From Viola odorata (lineage: Eukaryota; Streptophyta; Magnoliopsida; Malpighiales; Violaceae), in NCBI GenBank assembly GCA_963691705.1, contig OY829545.1, forward strand, positions 30,305,475 to 30,369,474: 64,000 bases of DNA. The letters are read 5' to 3'. A program made the translations under genes and the position numbers. The notes below the pieces were generated by a model. The model worked only from the letters and a program-made list of their open reading frames with translations, had not been told where the DNA came from and ran no database searches. Below are positions 23,436-34,849 of this stretch, one piece after another. How positions within the stretch are numbered: position 1 is the first letter of the stretch; each line of letters opens with the position of its first letter.

Positions 23436-23545
23436 GTTGCCCCCTCTTTACTGTCTTATCGAAGTATTTGATAAGCAGTAAAGATAGTTGCCCCTACATA
23501 TCCGAATTTTGGCGACACCGCAGGTCTTACCTCAAGCTTACAGTG
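23436..23545 (-). other. Polypurine tract and adjoining hairpin of C
   Basis: In element sense AAAGAGGGGGC (23449-23439) directly precedes the 3' LTR. Just upstream is an inverted repeat with arms 23446-23460 and 23470-23483. The rest of the interval is unremarkable. Confidence 0.8.
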
Positions 23546-24265
23546 ATGATGTCGCTCTGGGAGGAGGTAAGTTGCTTCTGTCACTCTGGGAGGAAGTAGT
23601 TTGCTGATGTTATTAGTTGATGTCACTCTGGGAGGAGGCAGGTTGTTGCTATCACTCTGGGAGGAGGTAGTTTGCCGATGTTGTTCGTTGATGTCACTCT
23701 GGGAGGAGGCAGGTTGTTGCTGTCACTCTGGGAGGAGGTAGTTTGCCGATGTTGTTCGTTGATGTCACTCTGGGAGGAGGCAGGTTATTGCTGTCACTCT
23801 GGGAGGAGGTAGGTTCGTCGATGTCACTCGGGGATCAGATATGCCGTAGATGTCACTCAGGGAGGAGATATGTCGTAGATGTCACTCTGGGAGGAGATAT
23901 TGTTGTAGATGTCACTCTGGGAGGAGGTAAGTTGATGTCACTCTGGGAGGAGGTATTTCTGTGGATGTCACTCTGGGAGGAGGTAAGTTGAGGTCACTCT
24001 GGGAGGAGATATGCTTTTGATGGTGTTGTTTGGTGATGAGGAAATGGATGCTATCACTGGGATTAAAAACTGTCTATAAAGTTGATGATTTCATTCGTGG
24101 ACGTCACTCTGGGAGGAGATAGTTGGTCGATGTCACTCTGGGAGGAGGTATTGTTCCTGTCACTCTGGGAGGAGGTAATCATTGCTGTCAGTCTTATGGG
24201 ATAATTTTGAGGTTGTCGCTCTGGGAGGAGATAATCGTTGATGTCACTCTGGGAGGAGGTATGGT
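23546..24265. repeat. Minisatellite GTCACTCTGGGAGGAGG in C 3' region
   Basis: Roughly 20 copies of a GTCACTCTGGGAGGAGGT core separated by 10-25 variable bases. It is the reverse complement of the array in the 3' region of B (57790-59000), so the two arrays share descent. Confidence 0.92.
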
Positions 24266-24274
24266 TTAAATTCT

Positions 24275-25515
24275 AGTCTGGGCGAGGCTATCGCATTGCT
24301 AGATGCTGGTATGAAAAATGAGGTTGCATGTCCGTGCGAGGCTATCGCTCTTCGGACGCTGATGTGGAAATGAGAAGGAAGGTCCGTGCGAGGCTATCGC
24401 TCTCCGGATGTTCACATGGCAATGTGAAGGAAGGTCCGTGCGAGGCTATCGCTCTCCGGATGTTGTCGTGGAAATGTGAAGGAAGGTCCGTGCGAGGCTA
24501 TCGCTCTCCGGATGTTGTCATGGAAATGTGAATGAAGGTCTGTGCGAGGCTATCGCTCTCCGGATGTTCACATGGCAATGTGGATGCAGGTCCGTGCGAG
24601 GCTATCGTTCTCCGGATGTTGACGTGGTAATGTGAAAAAATATCCGGGCGAGACTATCGCTCTCCGGATGTCGGCGTGGCAATGTGGATGAAGGTCTGTG
24701 CGAGGCTATCGCTCTCCGGATGTTGACGTGGTAATGTGGATGAAGGTCCGTGCGAGGCTATCGCTCTCCGGATGTTGACGTGGTAATGTGAAGAAATATC
24801 CGTGCGAGGCTATCGCTCTCTGGATGTTGACGTGGTAATGTGAAGAAATATCCGTGCGAGGCTATCGCTCTCCGGATGTCGGCGTGGCAATGTGGATGAA
24901 GTTCCGCGCGAGGCTATCGCTCTCCGGATGTTGACTTGGTAATGTGGATGAAGGTCCGTGCGAGGCTATCGCTCTCTAGATGTTGTCGTGGAAATGTGAA
25001 GGAAGGTCCGTGCGAGGCTATCGCTCTCTGGATGTTGACGTGGTAATGTGGATGAAGGTCCGTGCGAGGCTATCGCTCTCCGGATGTTGACGTGGTAATG
25101 TGAAGAAATGTCCGTGCGAGGCTATTGCTCTCCGGATGTCGTCGTGGCAATGTGGATGAAGGTCCGTGCGAGGCTATCGCTCTTCAGATGTTGACGTGGT
25201 AATGTGGATGAAGGTCCGTGCGAGGCTATCGCTCTCCAGATGTTGACGTGGTAATGTGAAGAAATATTCGTGCGAGGCTATCGCTCTCCGGATGTCGGCG
25301 TGGCAATGTGGATGAAGGTCCATGTGAGGCTATCGCTCTCCGGATGCTGGTGCTGAAAATGTAACTACACGACCGTGCGAGGCTATCGCTCTCAGGACGC
25401 TGGTGCTGAAAATGTAGTCACACGACCGTGCGAGGCTATCGCTCTCCGGACGCTGGTGCTGAAAATGTAACTACACGACCGTGCGAGGCTATCGCTCTCC
25501 GGACGCTAGTGCTTC
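24275..25515. repeat. 52-bp minisatellite with internal hairpin in C 3' region
   Basis: About 24 copies of a roughly 52-bp unit with core GTGCGAGGCTATCGCTCTCC, followed by GGATGTTGACGTGGTAATGTG or a variant. Each core contains GCGA-GGCTA-TCGC enclosed by TCCG and CGGA, so each unit can form a small stem-loop. I see no counterpart in B or D. Confidence 0.93.
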
Positions 25516-25564
25516 GCTCGGATATTGATTGACGGTAACATACCTTTGCTCTGATGTTGATTCG

Positions 25565-25569
25565 ATGAT
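25565..25569. repeat. Target-site duplication of element D, left copy
   Basis: ATGAT before TGTCGCACCCC. The right copy at 42048-42052 reads ATGAC, one change. Confidence 0.75.
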
Positions 25570-28500
25570 TGTCGCACCCCTTTTTCGTTGAAAATGAGTT
25601 TAAGGTTCGCGGCGGATGCTAAGCATAAATGGATCCTTCGCATAATACAATGAAGTCGCCACCCTAATTTCTAAGGTTTAGGGAACCTAAGCGTCATGGC
25701 ATAAAAATAAAAAAAACTAAGGCACAATTGGTCTAAACCAAAGAACGAAGGTTTGAGTTCGTTTTATGGACTTGGGATGGTGTTAGGCTCCCAAGTCACA
25801 TCCTTAAAAAGGTTACCGTTTATAAAGTGAGAGGTGTTTGTTATGTTTAATATCTTTGACACGAAAATAAATAATCGAAGCATGTCAACCAATTCTTCCC
25901 ACGAACTCAAGTCACTTTCCAATCATTTACATAGGCCAATGATTGGATCATGTCAACAGAGTCCGCTTACCGACTTGGGACACTTTCCAATTATTTAACA
26001 TTTTTGGCACGATTTGGCCCTCAAAGGTGACGTTACATCTTAGCATATTTCGTTGGGACATGTTATTTCCGATCGGGACACGAAGGATGGGGTTACCGTT
26101 TGTTCGTTATGCTAGAGCGGACGTTCCCCCTTTTCATCGAGCCATGCATGATTAATTAATTAATTACTACGTGATCCTAACATGGACAATACTAACATCG
26201 TACGTTTTCGTGAATGCAAGTAATTGTGTGGGATTTGAAGCCACCATGCTCACATATCAATATATATAGCAATTAATTTCATGGTATAAAGCGAGTGATC
26301 TAAACATGTAAGCATGTGAGTTTATTTTATCATGCATACGATTATAAGTTTTTTTAGCATTTTTAGATAACATACATGAAAATAATATTTGCAAAAGACA
26401 TTAAATAAATAAAAGTGACTTAGAAGAAAGACGTACTTGCGTTGCGTGATCTTGATCTTCCTTGCAAAATGAGAGTGTTAGCAAAGTTTTCGAAAATAAA
26501 TAAATAAGAAAAGCGCATGCAAACATTTACTTAATTTGACAAATAAATATTTGAATAAACGTGATGAACAAATAAGCAATTTATTTCATGCCAAACAAAT
26601 AAATAAATAATTAGACATAGGAAACAAGTAAATAATTAATTAACATGGCAAACAAGTAATCAATTAGTTCATTTGTTTCATATGAGCAATTTTAAATATG
26701 GCATAATTAATATTCGATTTATTTATAACATGCAAGCATATTAATTATTTCACAACGATTTAAACATGGCATAAACAAATTAATTAAAGCATGTAAGCAT
26801 TTAATTAAATAAAACATGGCATAAACAAATTAATTACAACATGCATTTAATTAAATAAACATGGCATAAACAAATTATATATGGCATATACGAAATAATA
26901 TATACGTGGCATACGAAATAAATTATATATGGCATATACGAAAATTATACATGGCATATACGACTTAACAAATTATTTATAACATGTAAGCAATTAATTA
27001 AAATACAACATGGCATAAATAAATTATTTAATCATACAAGCATACAAATAGTTTTTATGATAATTAAAATACGAAAATGGCATACGAACATATAAACAAT
27101 TCATACGATTTTTAAAACATGAAAATAGCAATACGAACATTTAAACGATTCATATGATATTTAAAAAAACATGAAAATAGCATACGAGCCTTTTAATATC
27201 GTTTAAACACGAAAATAAAAATATACGAATATTTCATGCAATTTAACATGTTATATAAGCATACGAATATTTTCATATTTTTGACGAAAAATAAGTGGGT
27301 CCCACGTCGAAAATTTGAGCATTAAAAAATGGGCTTGGCTTGTAATTTTTTAAAACATAGATGGGCCAAAGCCCATCACCTTTCTAATTTTCCTTCCCGC
27401 ACTCACCCTTTCTTCTTCTTTTTCTCTACAACGCCGGCCACCATGGCCGACTATCAAGGTGGAACAACCTTTATATAACTCACCCAAAACCGACCCACCT
27501 AAACCCCAAGCAGAGCAGCATATCAAATCCCAAAAAAACAGCAAGCAATTTGGACAAGAACAGTGGCGTTTTTGTACATGAAATAACTAGCTAATTAATG
27601 TGCATATATGGTGATTAATTAGCTAAAGCATTATGCAATTAAATTGAAGCAAGGAGAGCATAAATAACATGAAAACTAAGCATATGAAGCAAGTTCTAGC
27701 CATTTATTCATGCTTAAAAGACAAAAACAAAAATTAAAGAGAGTTTAGAGAGAGAGAGCTTAAACATGCATATATGGCTATTAATTAGCCTAGAGGTTAT
27801 ACAATCAAATTGAAGTAAGGGAAGTGTAATTAGCAAGTAAACTAAGCATGTGAGGCAAGTTATAGCAATTTATTTCCACACTACATGCAAAAATGAAAAT
27901 TAAAGAGAGTTTAGAGAGAGAGCGCTTACCTCTCCGGGAGAGCAATTTTAGCCAAGAAGGTAGTGCAAGAAATGGAGGTTAAGAGGAGGATTTGGTGCCC
28001 TTTTCTTGGTGATAGAAGCTTGCTATTTATAGAGAAAAAATCAAGGTGGAGTCGGTTGGTTGTGTGGGTGAAAATCGATGGGGGATATTTTGGGAGGGTG
28101 ATGATGAGCTAGGTTAGGGAAGCTTGTGGCCAAGTGATGAGCAAGTTTGATTGTGTGGCTAGGTGGTGAGCAAGGCAAGCTGGAGCTGTGCTGGAGGGTA
28201 AGAACGAAGAGGTGGAGGATTTACATGCATTTATGTAGAGTTTATCCCATTTTTGGACACGAACGGGATATTTTGTGTACGAGCAAAATCGTACGAAAGT
28301 GAAAATAAATCCGAGCTAAGGGTACAACTACGTGAAGAAAAATAAGCCAAGAAGACTAATATACAGTGAAGAAATGCGAAAGTTGATTTAACGTGTTTAT
28401 TTTCTCTTTCGGAAGTGTCAAAATGTTCGCGCGCAAAATAAATGTCCTTACGACAAAAATTGAACGAAACTGAACGCGGTGGCGTGAACGAGAAAAATAG

Positions 28501-28755
28501 TACGTAATTATCAAACAAAGAAATAGTGCGTTCGACCCTCGGTCCCGGGAAACTTACTCGGGACCGATAGAAGTTCGAGAAAAGACAGCTAAAAGTACGA
28601 AAAAAATAAAAAGGCACGAAATGACACGAAATATTAAACAAACTAGCCTAGGACCAAGAATCGACAGAAATTTGATCTAGACGAGCTATTAAATGTGATA
28701 AGCGTAAAATTATGTAAATATGACTAAAAGAGTAGTCAAAAATCGGGTAGCAACA
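25570..28755 (-). repeat. Element D 3' LTR
   Basis: TGTCGCACCCC at the low end and ...TAGCAACA at 28755. The interior is very AT-rich, with many ACATGGCATA/ATACGAA motifs (26600-27300). TATA box at 28024-28032. A PBS-like motif sits at 25651-25661 in U5. Confidence 0.93.
28024..28032 (-). promoter_or_regulatory. TATA box of D 3' LTR
   Basis: CTATAAATA on the minus strand. The identical box is in the 5' LTR at 41317-41325. Confidence 0.65.
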
Positions 28756-28830
28756 GTTGCCCCCTCTTTACTGTCTGATCAAAAATACAGTGTAACTGAA
28801 ATTTTTGATTAGCAGTAAAGACAGTTGCCC
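28756..28830 (-). other. Polypurine tract and extended hairpin of D
   Basis: In element sense the tract AAAGAGGGGGC (28769-28759) abuts the LTR. Arms 28766-28786 and 28800-28820 form a long inverted repeat. This is the longest version of the hairpin shared by B, C and D. Confidence 0.8.
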
Positions 28831-28874
28831 CTAAGTGCTACCACAGTTTTGTGAAAGGCATTGCAAAAAATGTA

Positions 28875-29110
28875 AACGATGTCGCTCAAAGAGGAGATTT
28901 GGGTTGGTAAAAAAGGTAGTCGCTCAAGGAGGAGGTTTTGCATAAATGTAGTCGCTCAAAGAGGAGTATTTAGTTATGACTTGATTTTAAAGATAGGAAT
29001 TTGAAAGATATAGTCGCTCAAGGAGGAGTAGTAATTAGACATGAATTTAACTGATATGAATTGAAAAATATAGTCGCTCAAGGAAGAGTAGTAATTAGAC
29101 ATGAATTTAA
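28875..29110. repeat. Degenerate GTCGCTCAAGGAGGAG repeats
   Basis: Five or so copies of GTCGCTCAA(A/G)GAGGAG at irregular spacing. They resemble the GTCACTCTGGGAGGAGG core of C and occupy the same position relative to the polypurine tract. Confidence 0.75.
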
Positions 29111-29209
29111 ATGACAGAATTTTGTAAATGAGAGTTGGGGCGCACCTTTGGTTCAAAGAAACGTACCTTTGGTTGGATATTGAGGGAAGTGTTACAAAAA
29201 GTGAGGGAG

Positions 29210-29930
29210 ATGGCGAGTGGTTGGAAGCTGCTGCGTTGTCGAGTGGTTGAAAGTCGCTGTGTTGTCGAGTGGTTGAAAGCCAATGCGTTGTCGAGTGGTT
29301 GAAAGCCGCTGCGTTTGTCGAGTGGTTGAAAGCCGCTGGGTTGTCGAGTGGTTGAAAGCCAATGCATTGTCGAGTGGTTGAAAGCCGCTGCGTTGTCGAG
29401 TGGTTGAAAGCCAATGCGTTGTCGAGTGGTTGAAAGCCGCTGCGTTTGTCGAGTGGTTGAAAGCCGCTGCGTTTGTCGAGTGGTTGAAAGCCAATGCGTT
29501 GTCGAGTGGTTGAAAGCCAATGCGTTGTCGAGTGGTTGAAAGCCGCTGCGTTGTCGAGTGGTTGAAAGCCAATGCGTTGTCGAGTGGTTGAAAGCCGCTG
29601 CGTTTGTCAAGTGGTTGAAAGCCAATGCGTTGTCGAGTGGTTGAAAGCCGCTGCGTTGTCGAGTGGTTGAAAGCCAATGCGTTGTCGAGTTGTTGAAAGC
29701 CGCTGCGTTGTCGAGTGGTTGAAAGCCAATGCGTTGTTGAGTGGTTGAAAGCCAATGCGTTGTCGAGTGGTTGAAAGCCGCTGCGTTGTCGAGTGGTTGA
29801 AAGCCAATGCGTTGTTGAGTGGTTGAAAGCCGCTGCGTTGTCGAGTGGTTGAAAGCCGCTGCGTTGTCGAGTGGTTGAAAGCCAATGCGTTGTTGAGTGG
29901 TTGAAAGCCGCTGCATTGTCGAGTTGACCG
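29210..29930. repeat. 26-bp minisatellite GTCGAGTGGTTGAAAGCC... in D
   Basis: About 28 head-to-tail copies of GTCGAGTGGTTGAAAGCC plus an eight-base tail, with two variants of that tail (GCTGCGTT and AATGCGTT) intermixed. Because 26 is not a multiple of 3 and no unit contains a reverse-strand stop, all three reverse frames stay open. The resulting repeat ORFs are not genes. Confidence 0.95.
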
Positions 29931-32900
29931 TGAGGGAGCGTGATCCGTCGCACGAAGTTGTTTGGGAGTGGTATTGTTGATTAGATTTTGCCAAAAATCC
30001 AAGACGACGAGGGTTTTACGACGATTTCTTTATCGAAGACCCAATATTGGTGTGGTTCCATCAAAGCGTATCTATATCCTGTAAATAGGAAGGAAGAAAG
30101 CACAAAGTAGCAACAGATAGAAAAAGGAAAGAGCAATTGATAATGTGAGAAATATCATGTATTCCTACATTTAACCCATGGCTTGCCCCTAAGTTTTTTT
30201 TTATGATTTCTTTGTTTATGAAAATCAATTCAAGCGTTTTCTTTTGAAAAAATGTTCGTTCAGTTTTCGTTATATAAACATGATTGATACAAGTCTAGAT
30301 AACATCTACGTCTTGTTCAAGAAATAACAACCTCCAGGACAAGACTTTCCCATGACATGTAAACGTAAGCAATCCTCACCAGATATTAGTGTTTGCACTC
30401 ACGCTCAGAAAATAAGGCTATGTGTTTATACTCCTAAAAATGCAATAAACATGGCACAAAAATTAAATTTGCAATGTCAATCGGAGTGAATAGTCTTCAA
30501 ATAAAGATGCACATGCATGGGTCTGCTGATAATCGAAAGGACTTTGCCAGGGAGGAAGAAAGGAGGATTTTGTAGAAGAAAGGATTGTGTTTTTTTTTGT
30601 TGGCGAAAAAGGTTTTAATGAGTTTTGTGCTCGACGACTGATTGTGATGATGAAAAATTATGGTGAACGATGCTTGATGATTTGATCGTGGTGAAAGCAA
30701 AGTGCACAAATTCTTGACTCTTTGCTGTGGATGTTCCTTCTCGTTTGTTTTGAGGGCATCATGCCCAAGCTCTTCAACATTCGCAGGAAATGAATTTTTT
30801 CTTTTTGAGATCAATTTGATGTTTGACCTCCTCTTTTCTTTGTATGTACTTGCTTCGGCTGTTGTTTTGTTGATTGTGTTCTTTAAACACTTTTATTTAT
30901 ATTTATTATTATGGTGTTTTGGTTTTTTTTTTGGTGTGTTTTGTTTTGTGTTTTATATTTTTTTATTGTGTTTCGTGTTGTGTTTGTTTTTTTGGTTTTT
31001 TTTGGTTTGTCATCCTCTCTGTCTTTGGCAGAGGCCTCCAAGTCTTATCGTATTTGGCCTTCTTCTGACGTTGATTTGTTAGCGATCCTCTGAGGGCTCC
31101 CTTGTCATTCCCTTGCTTGACGTGTAACTCCAATTCAGCGGTCTCAGTCGAGAACTCGACTCACTTGGTAAAAAGGCTTTTGGGTGTTTGGTAGAGTTGT
31201 ACACGGTGTACAAAATATGTGTTTTGAGGGTAAAAAGGTTAAAAATGAAAATGTGGAAGAAGAGCAAATGCAAAGTTCAATGTCATCTTACCGCTATCCC
31301 ATGTCTGATTGTTCATGTACCCTGGATATTATGCAAATCTAACTAGCACCTAGTTTAGCATTTACACTCATGAAGGAAAATAAGGCGTGAAGGCTCAAAA
31401 TACTCACAGGGATATGTTCGTGTTTGTTTACATCTAAACATGTCATGGATATAAGAGTTAACAAACAAGATCATGTATGTTTGTATAATTTCTAATGAAC
31501 GCACAAGTTAAAAACGATGAATGTGCTTGATTTAGAAATGTTCAAAAACATGGGATTTTCAAGCCAAGCAATATCTATTTATTTTAGTTGTTGTTTTTTT
31601 TGTGTTTTTTTTTAATATTTTATTTTTGGCAAAAACTATGAATTTTAGTAGACATGACGCACACCCTCTTGCAACAACATAAATTGCGGGAATTCTAAAA
31701 TCGTGGAAACGTAAATTGCAAAAACAGAAATTGCGGAAACGGAAATTGCAAAAATGTAAAAGGACAACTTTCCCGAAAAATGAGCTTGGACATTTTTCGA
31801 CACCTTCTTTTGGTCGTGACTTCACTTGCTTGCCCCCAAGTTTACAATTCTTGTTGCACCTGAAATGTAAAATTACGGAAATGTAAATTGCGGAAATATG
31901 AATTACAGAAACGCAAATTGAGGTAAGGGAAACTGTAAACATAAAGGACAACTTCCTCGAAAAATGAGCTTGGACATTTTTCAACGCATTCTTTTGGTTG
32001 TAACTTCATTTGCTTGCCCCCAGGTTTATAAGCCTCGTTGCACTTCCTTGAAAAAATGAGCTTGGACATTTTTCAACGCATTCTTTTGGTTGTAACTTCA
32101 TTTGCTTGCCCCCAGGTTTATAAGCCTCGTTGCACTTCCTTGAAAAATTGAGCTTGGACATTTTTCAACGCATTCTTTTGGTTATAACTTCATTTGCTTG
32201 CCCCCAAGTTTACAAGTCTCGTTGCACTTGAAATGTAAAATTACGGAAATGTAAATTGCGGAAATATGAATTACGGAAACGTAAATTGCGGAAAGGGAGA
32301 TTGTAGACGTAAATGACAACTTCCTTTAAAAATGAGCTTGGACATTTTTCAACGCATTCTTTTGGTTGTAACTTCATTTACTTGCCCCCATGTTTATAAG
32401 CCTCGTTGTTCCTGAAATGTAAAAGACGATTAAATAATAAATTCCTAGGGAAAAGGTATCCCAAGATGTTGAATTTAAAATTAACGAAAAATAGAAATAT
32501 TGAGAAGAACACGTGGGCTGCCTCCCACGGAGCGCCCTTGTTTAAAATCGTAGGCTCGACCATGGTGAAGCTTCTTTTCACGTATGTGATCAAGATTGAC
32601 GGAAGTAGGGGTGTGAACCGCTTCGCCCAAGTTTAGTCGTCGGTATTTCTGATGGTTTCATCATAGCATCTTGAAGAATAGCCATTAAGTTCTTGAGTAG
32701 TGTTCTGAATGAGAATGACCTCTTCATCACCCTTGCTCGTGCGTATGAAAAAAAGACTCACCTGTTGGAATATGCGTGAACGCATACGCCTATCTTTGTA
32801 CCTATAAAACTTAGCATTGGGTTAATAGGGTTAGTCAAAATGTGGTTCTTATGACCCTAACTATTCCTAGGTGCGGCCGATACCACACTTCCCTTTTGTT

Positions 32901-33325
32901 ATTAAAAACTCAAAATATTTGACACGTATTTTTTTCCAAAAGGTTCTCATTTTTTGTTTCGTGTATTTTTTTTTATCTTTTTTTTTAACCGAAGGGGAAC
33001 GCGAGTTCCTATAAAGGATCACAAGACATGAATATTTTGTTTATATATTATTTTTTTTAACCGAATGGGAACACAAGTTCCTATAAAAGACAACAAAACA
33101 TACGTATATATTTTGTTTTTTTTCGTTGTATATATTTTTTAACCGAAGGGGAACACAAGTTCCTATAAAAGACAACAAAACATGCATACATATATTTTTA
33201 CAAGTGGATATCAAGAAGTGTGATGGCGGTCCAATGGCGCACGGGCCCCCCAGACTTCTTCATGAAAACGGCCAAGCCTTGAGAGGATGCTTCTTCTCCG
33301 AGCATGTAGACACGAAACTATAGAG
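29931..33325 (-). other. Non-coding 3' region of D
   Basis: No gene seen. It holds T-rich stretches (30890-31010), three to four copies of a block of about 80 bp with GAGCTTGGACATTTTTCAACG (31770-32420), three copies of a block of about 65 bp starting AACCGAA.GGGAACACAAG (32985-33190), and scattered homology to the 3' regions of B and C (for example 31290-31340 versus 56560-56590 reversed). There is no trace of pol. Confidence 0.75.
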
Positions 33326-34576
33326 CTATGCCGACCGTGGTTGATCCGAGTGGACGATTTCGGCCATGATAGGGCTTGGATTGATGTCTTCAGGGTGCTG
33401 TACATAACCTCTTCTGGCTAGCGCAAGGGAGAGCTCTTCTTCGGTCAGTCTTGATACTAAGGAATCCACGATTTCTTCTCTTGAAATAACACTCTCTCTT
33501 CCACTACTTGGGGCCTGCCTTGGAAGAGGGTCGGTGTTTGTGTTAGGTTCTTCAGTTGGACTTTCAAAGGAGACCCATCCGCTCTTGATCAAGTGATGAA
33601 GCTTTCCTTTAAAGGCGATGCATTTTTCTAGTGCGTGCCCCTGAACTCCAGCATGGTACTCGCATCTAGTATTAGGATCAAACCACTTTGGGTAGGGAGG
33701 TCGTTGAGGTCGGGTTGGGGTGGGTGCGATTTGCCCAGCCTCTAAGAGACATTGGTAAATCTCCCCCAATGGGATTGGAAGAGGTGGCAGTGGTCCCCGA
33801 TTCTGATGGTTGTTTTGATTTCTTGGCTTTTTGGGTAGGTCATATGGTCTAGGTTGTGTAGGTCGTGGTGTTGGTGGCGGGAAGGGGGAAAATGACGTCG
33901 GGTATTGAGGAGTCATACTGAGGATGGGCGTTGATGAAGAAGGGAAAATGGGGGGTTGATATAATGATGGTGAAGGGTATGATGTCTCGTAACCAGGCTC
34001 ACGGGGCACGATACTAAAGTCTTCCATAGTTTGAAGTGCTTTCTGCGGGGCCGTCTCAATCTTTCTTGATTGGATTTCCTACCAAACCCTTTCTGCCCCT
34101 AGAACTAGGTTGGAAGGGTTATCATAGGAGAAATGCAGCTGAGTCTGATCACCACTAAGAAGCTGAGTCTCCAAGGGTCCAGGAATTACGACTTGAGTGG
34201 AATGTCCCCGAGACGGGTAGAAATATTGGGATTCCAGTTGGTCCTCCTTCTTGCCGAGTTTGAATGTAGGTCTAGCTAAAAGAGGATAAAGAGGTGTGCT
34301 ACTTGGAGCGCTGGTACCTTGTCTGGTTGCAGTGCTTGTGGTAGTGGTCTTGGCGAACACGGAGCTACCGTAAGGGTCCGACCAATGCCCTTGAATCCCA
34401 GCAACGGATAACAGTTGGGTTGTAAAAGGGTCTGTGATACTTGCTAAGAAGTTAAGCGCTATCCTATCCCGTTCTTTTTCGGCCTATAGTACTCGTCCTG
34501 TAGCAGCCCGAACTTGTTCTTCTAATTCTGCTATTCTATCTGCCAATATCTCTTCTATTTTAGTTTGTTCAGCCAT
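33326..34576 (-). pseudogene. Element D gag lacking the capsid core
   Basis: One frame of 417 codons from ATG 34576 (MAEQTKIEE) to 33326, with stops near 34484 and 34081. It begins with the same short coiled coil as in B and C. After a Ser/Thr-rich stretch it goes directly to the sequence that in B follows the capsid (NPSN..., then AERV). The capsid-like block between is missing. A Pro-rich linker and the finger CEYHAGVQGHALEKC follow, with the motifs GEIYQCLLEAGQIAPTP and FKGKLHHLIKSGWVSFE. The second knuckle (CX2CX5HX4C) of B is not reached. It may once have made an RNA-binding protein unable to build a capsid. Confidence 0.8.
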
Positions 34577-34639
34577 TTTCAGTGCTTGAAGTCTAGTCAC
34601 AGGGAGCTTTGGTGGAGTAGTTTTCTTTCGAGGAGCTAT

Positions 34640-34680
34640 CGTTATCCTGAAAAGAAAAAAAAGTGAAGAGAAATAAGTAT
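34640..34680 (-). other. Probable splice acceptor upstream of D gag
   Basis: On the minus strand a pyrimidine run ends TTCTTTTCAG at 34647, followed by GATAACGATAGCTCCTCG. This is the same context as in B (15554) and C (44999). Confidence 0.5.
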
Positions 34681-34849
34681 AAGTGATAATGTGTGTATTA
34701 TGTGCAACCTCGAGGCCTCCATGCTGCTTTGATCAATCTCCCGGTCACTCTTTCACTTGATACTTTAGGGGGAGCGAGAAACGGGCGCATCTTGGGTTAG
34801 TGCTCTTGGTGGAGACGTGAGGGAAGTCTTCATTTATTCTAACGATGCG

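Noticed and set aside
24275..25515. Regular repeat array resembling a CRISPR
   Set aside because: The repeats are contiguous imperfect units with related, not unique, intervening sequence, lie inside a plant retrotransposon, and have no cas genes nearby.
25943..26155. 70-codon ORF, also present at 39239-39451
   Set aside because: It occurs twice only because it lies in the two LTRs of D. It has no recognisable domain.
29107..30002. Three long overlapping minus-strand ORFs (up to 295 codons) with a repeating FQPLDN/FNHSTT pattern
   Set aside because: They are the 26-bp minisatellite read in three frames. The unit lacks stops on that strand and is not a multiple of 3, so all frames stay open. 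No promoter or non-repeat domain supports a protein.
30702..31093. Plus-strand ORFs rich in Phe, Leu and Val, like a membrane protein
   Set aside because: Product of a T-rich tract in the 3' region of D. Several overlapping frames look alike, and there is no conserved motif.
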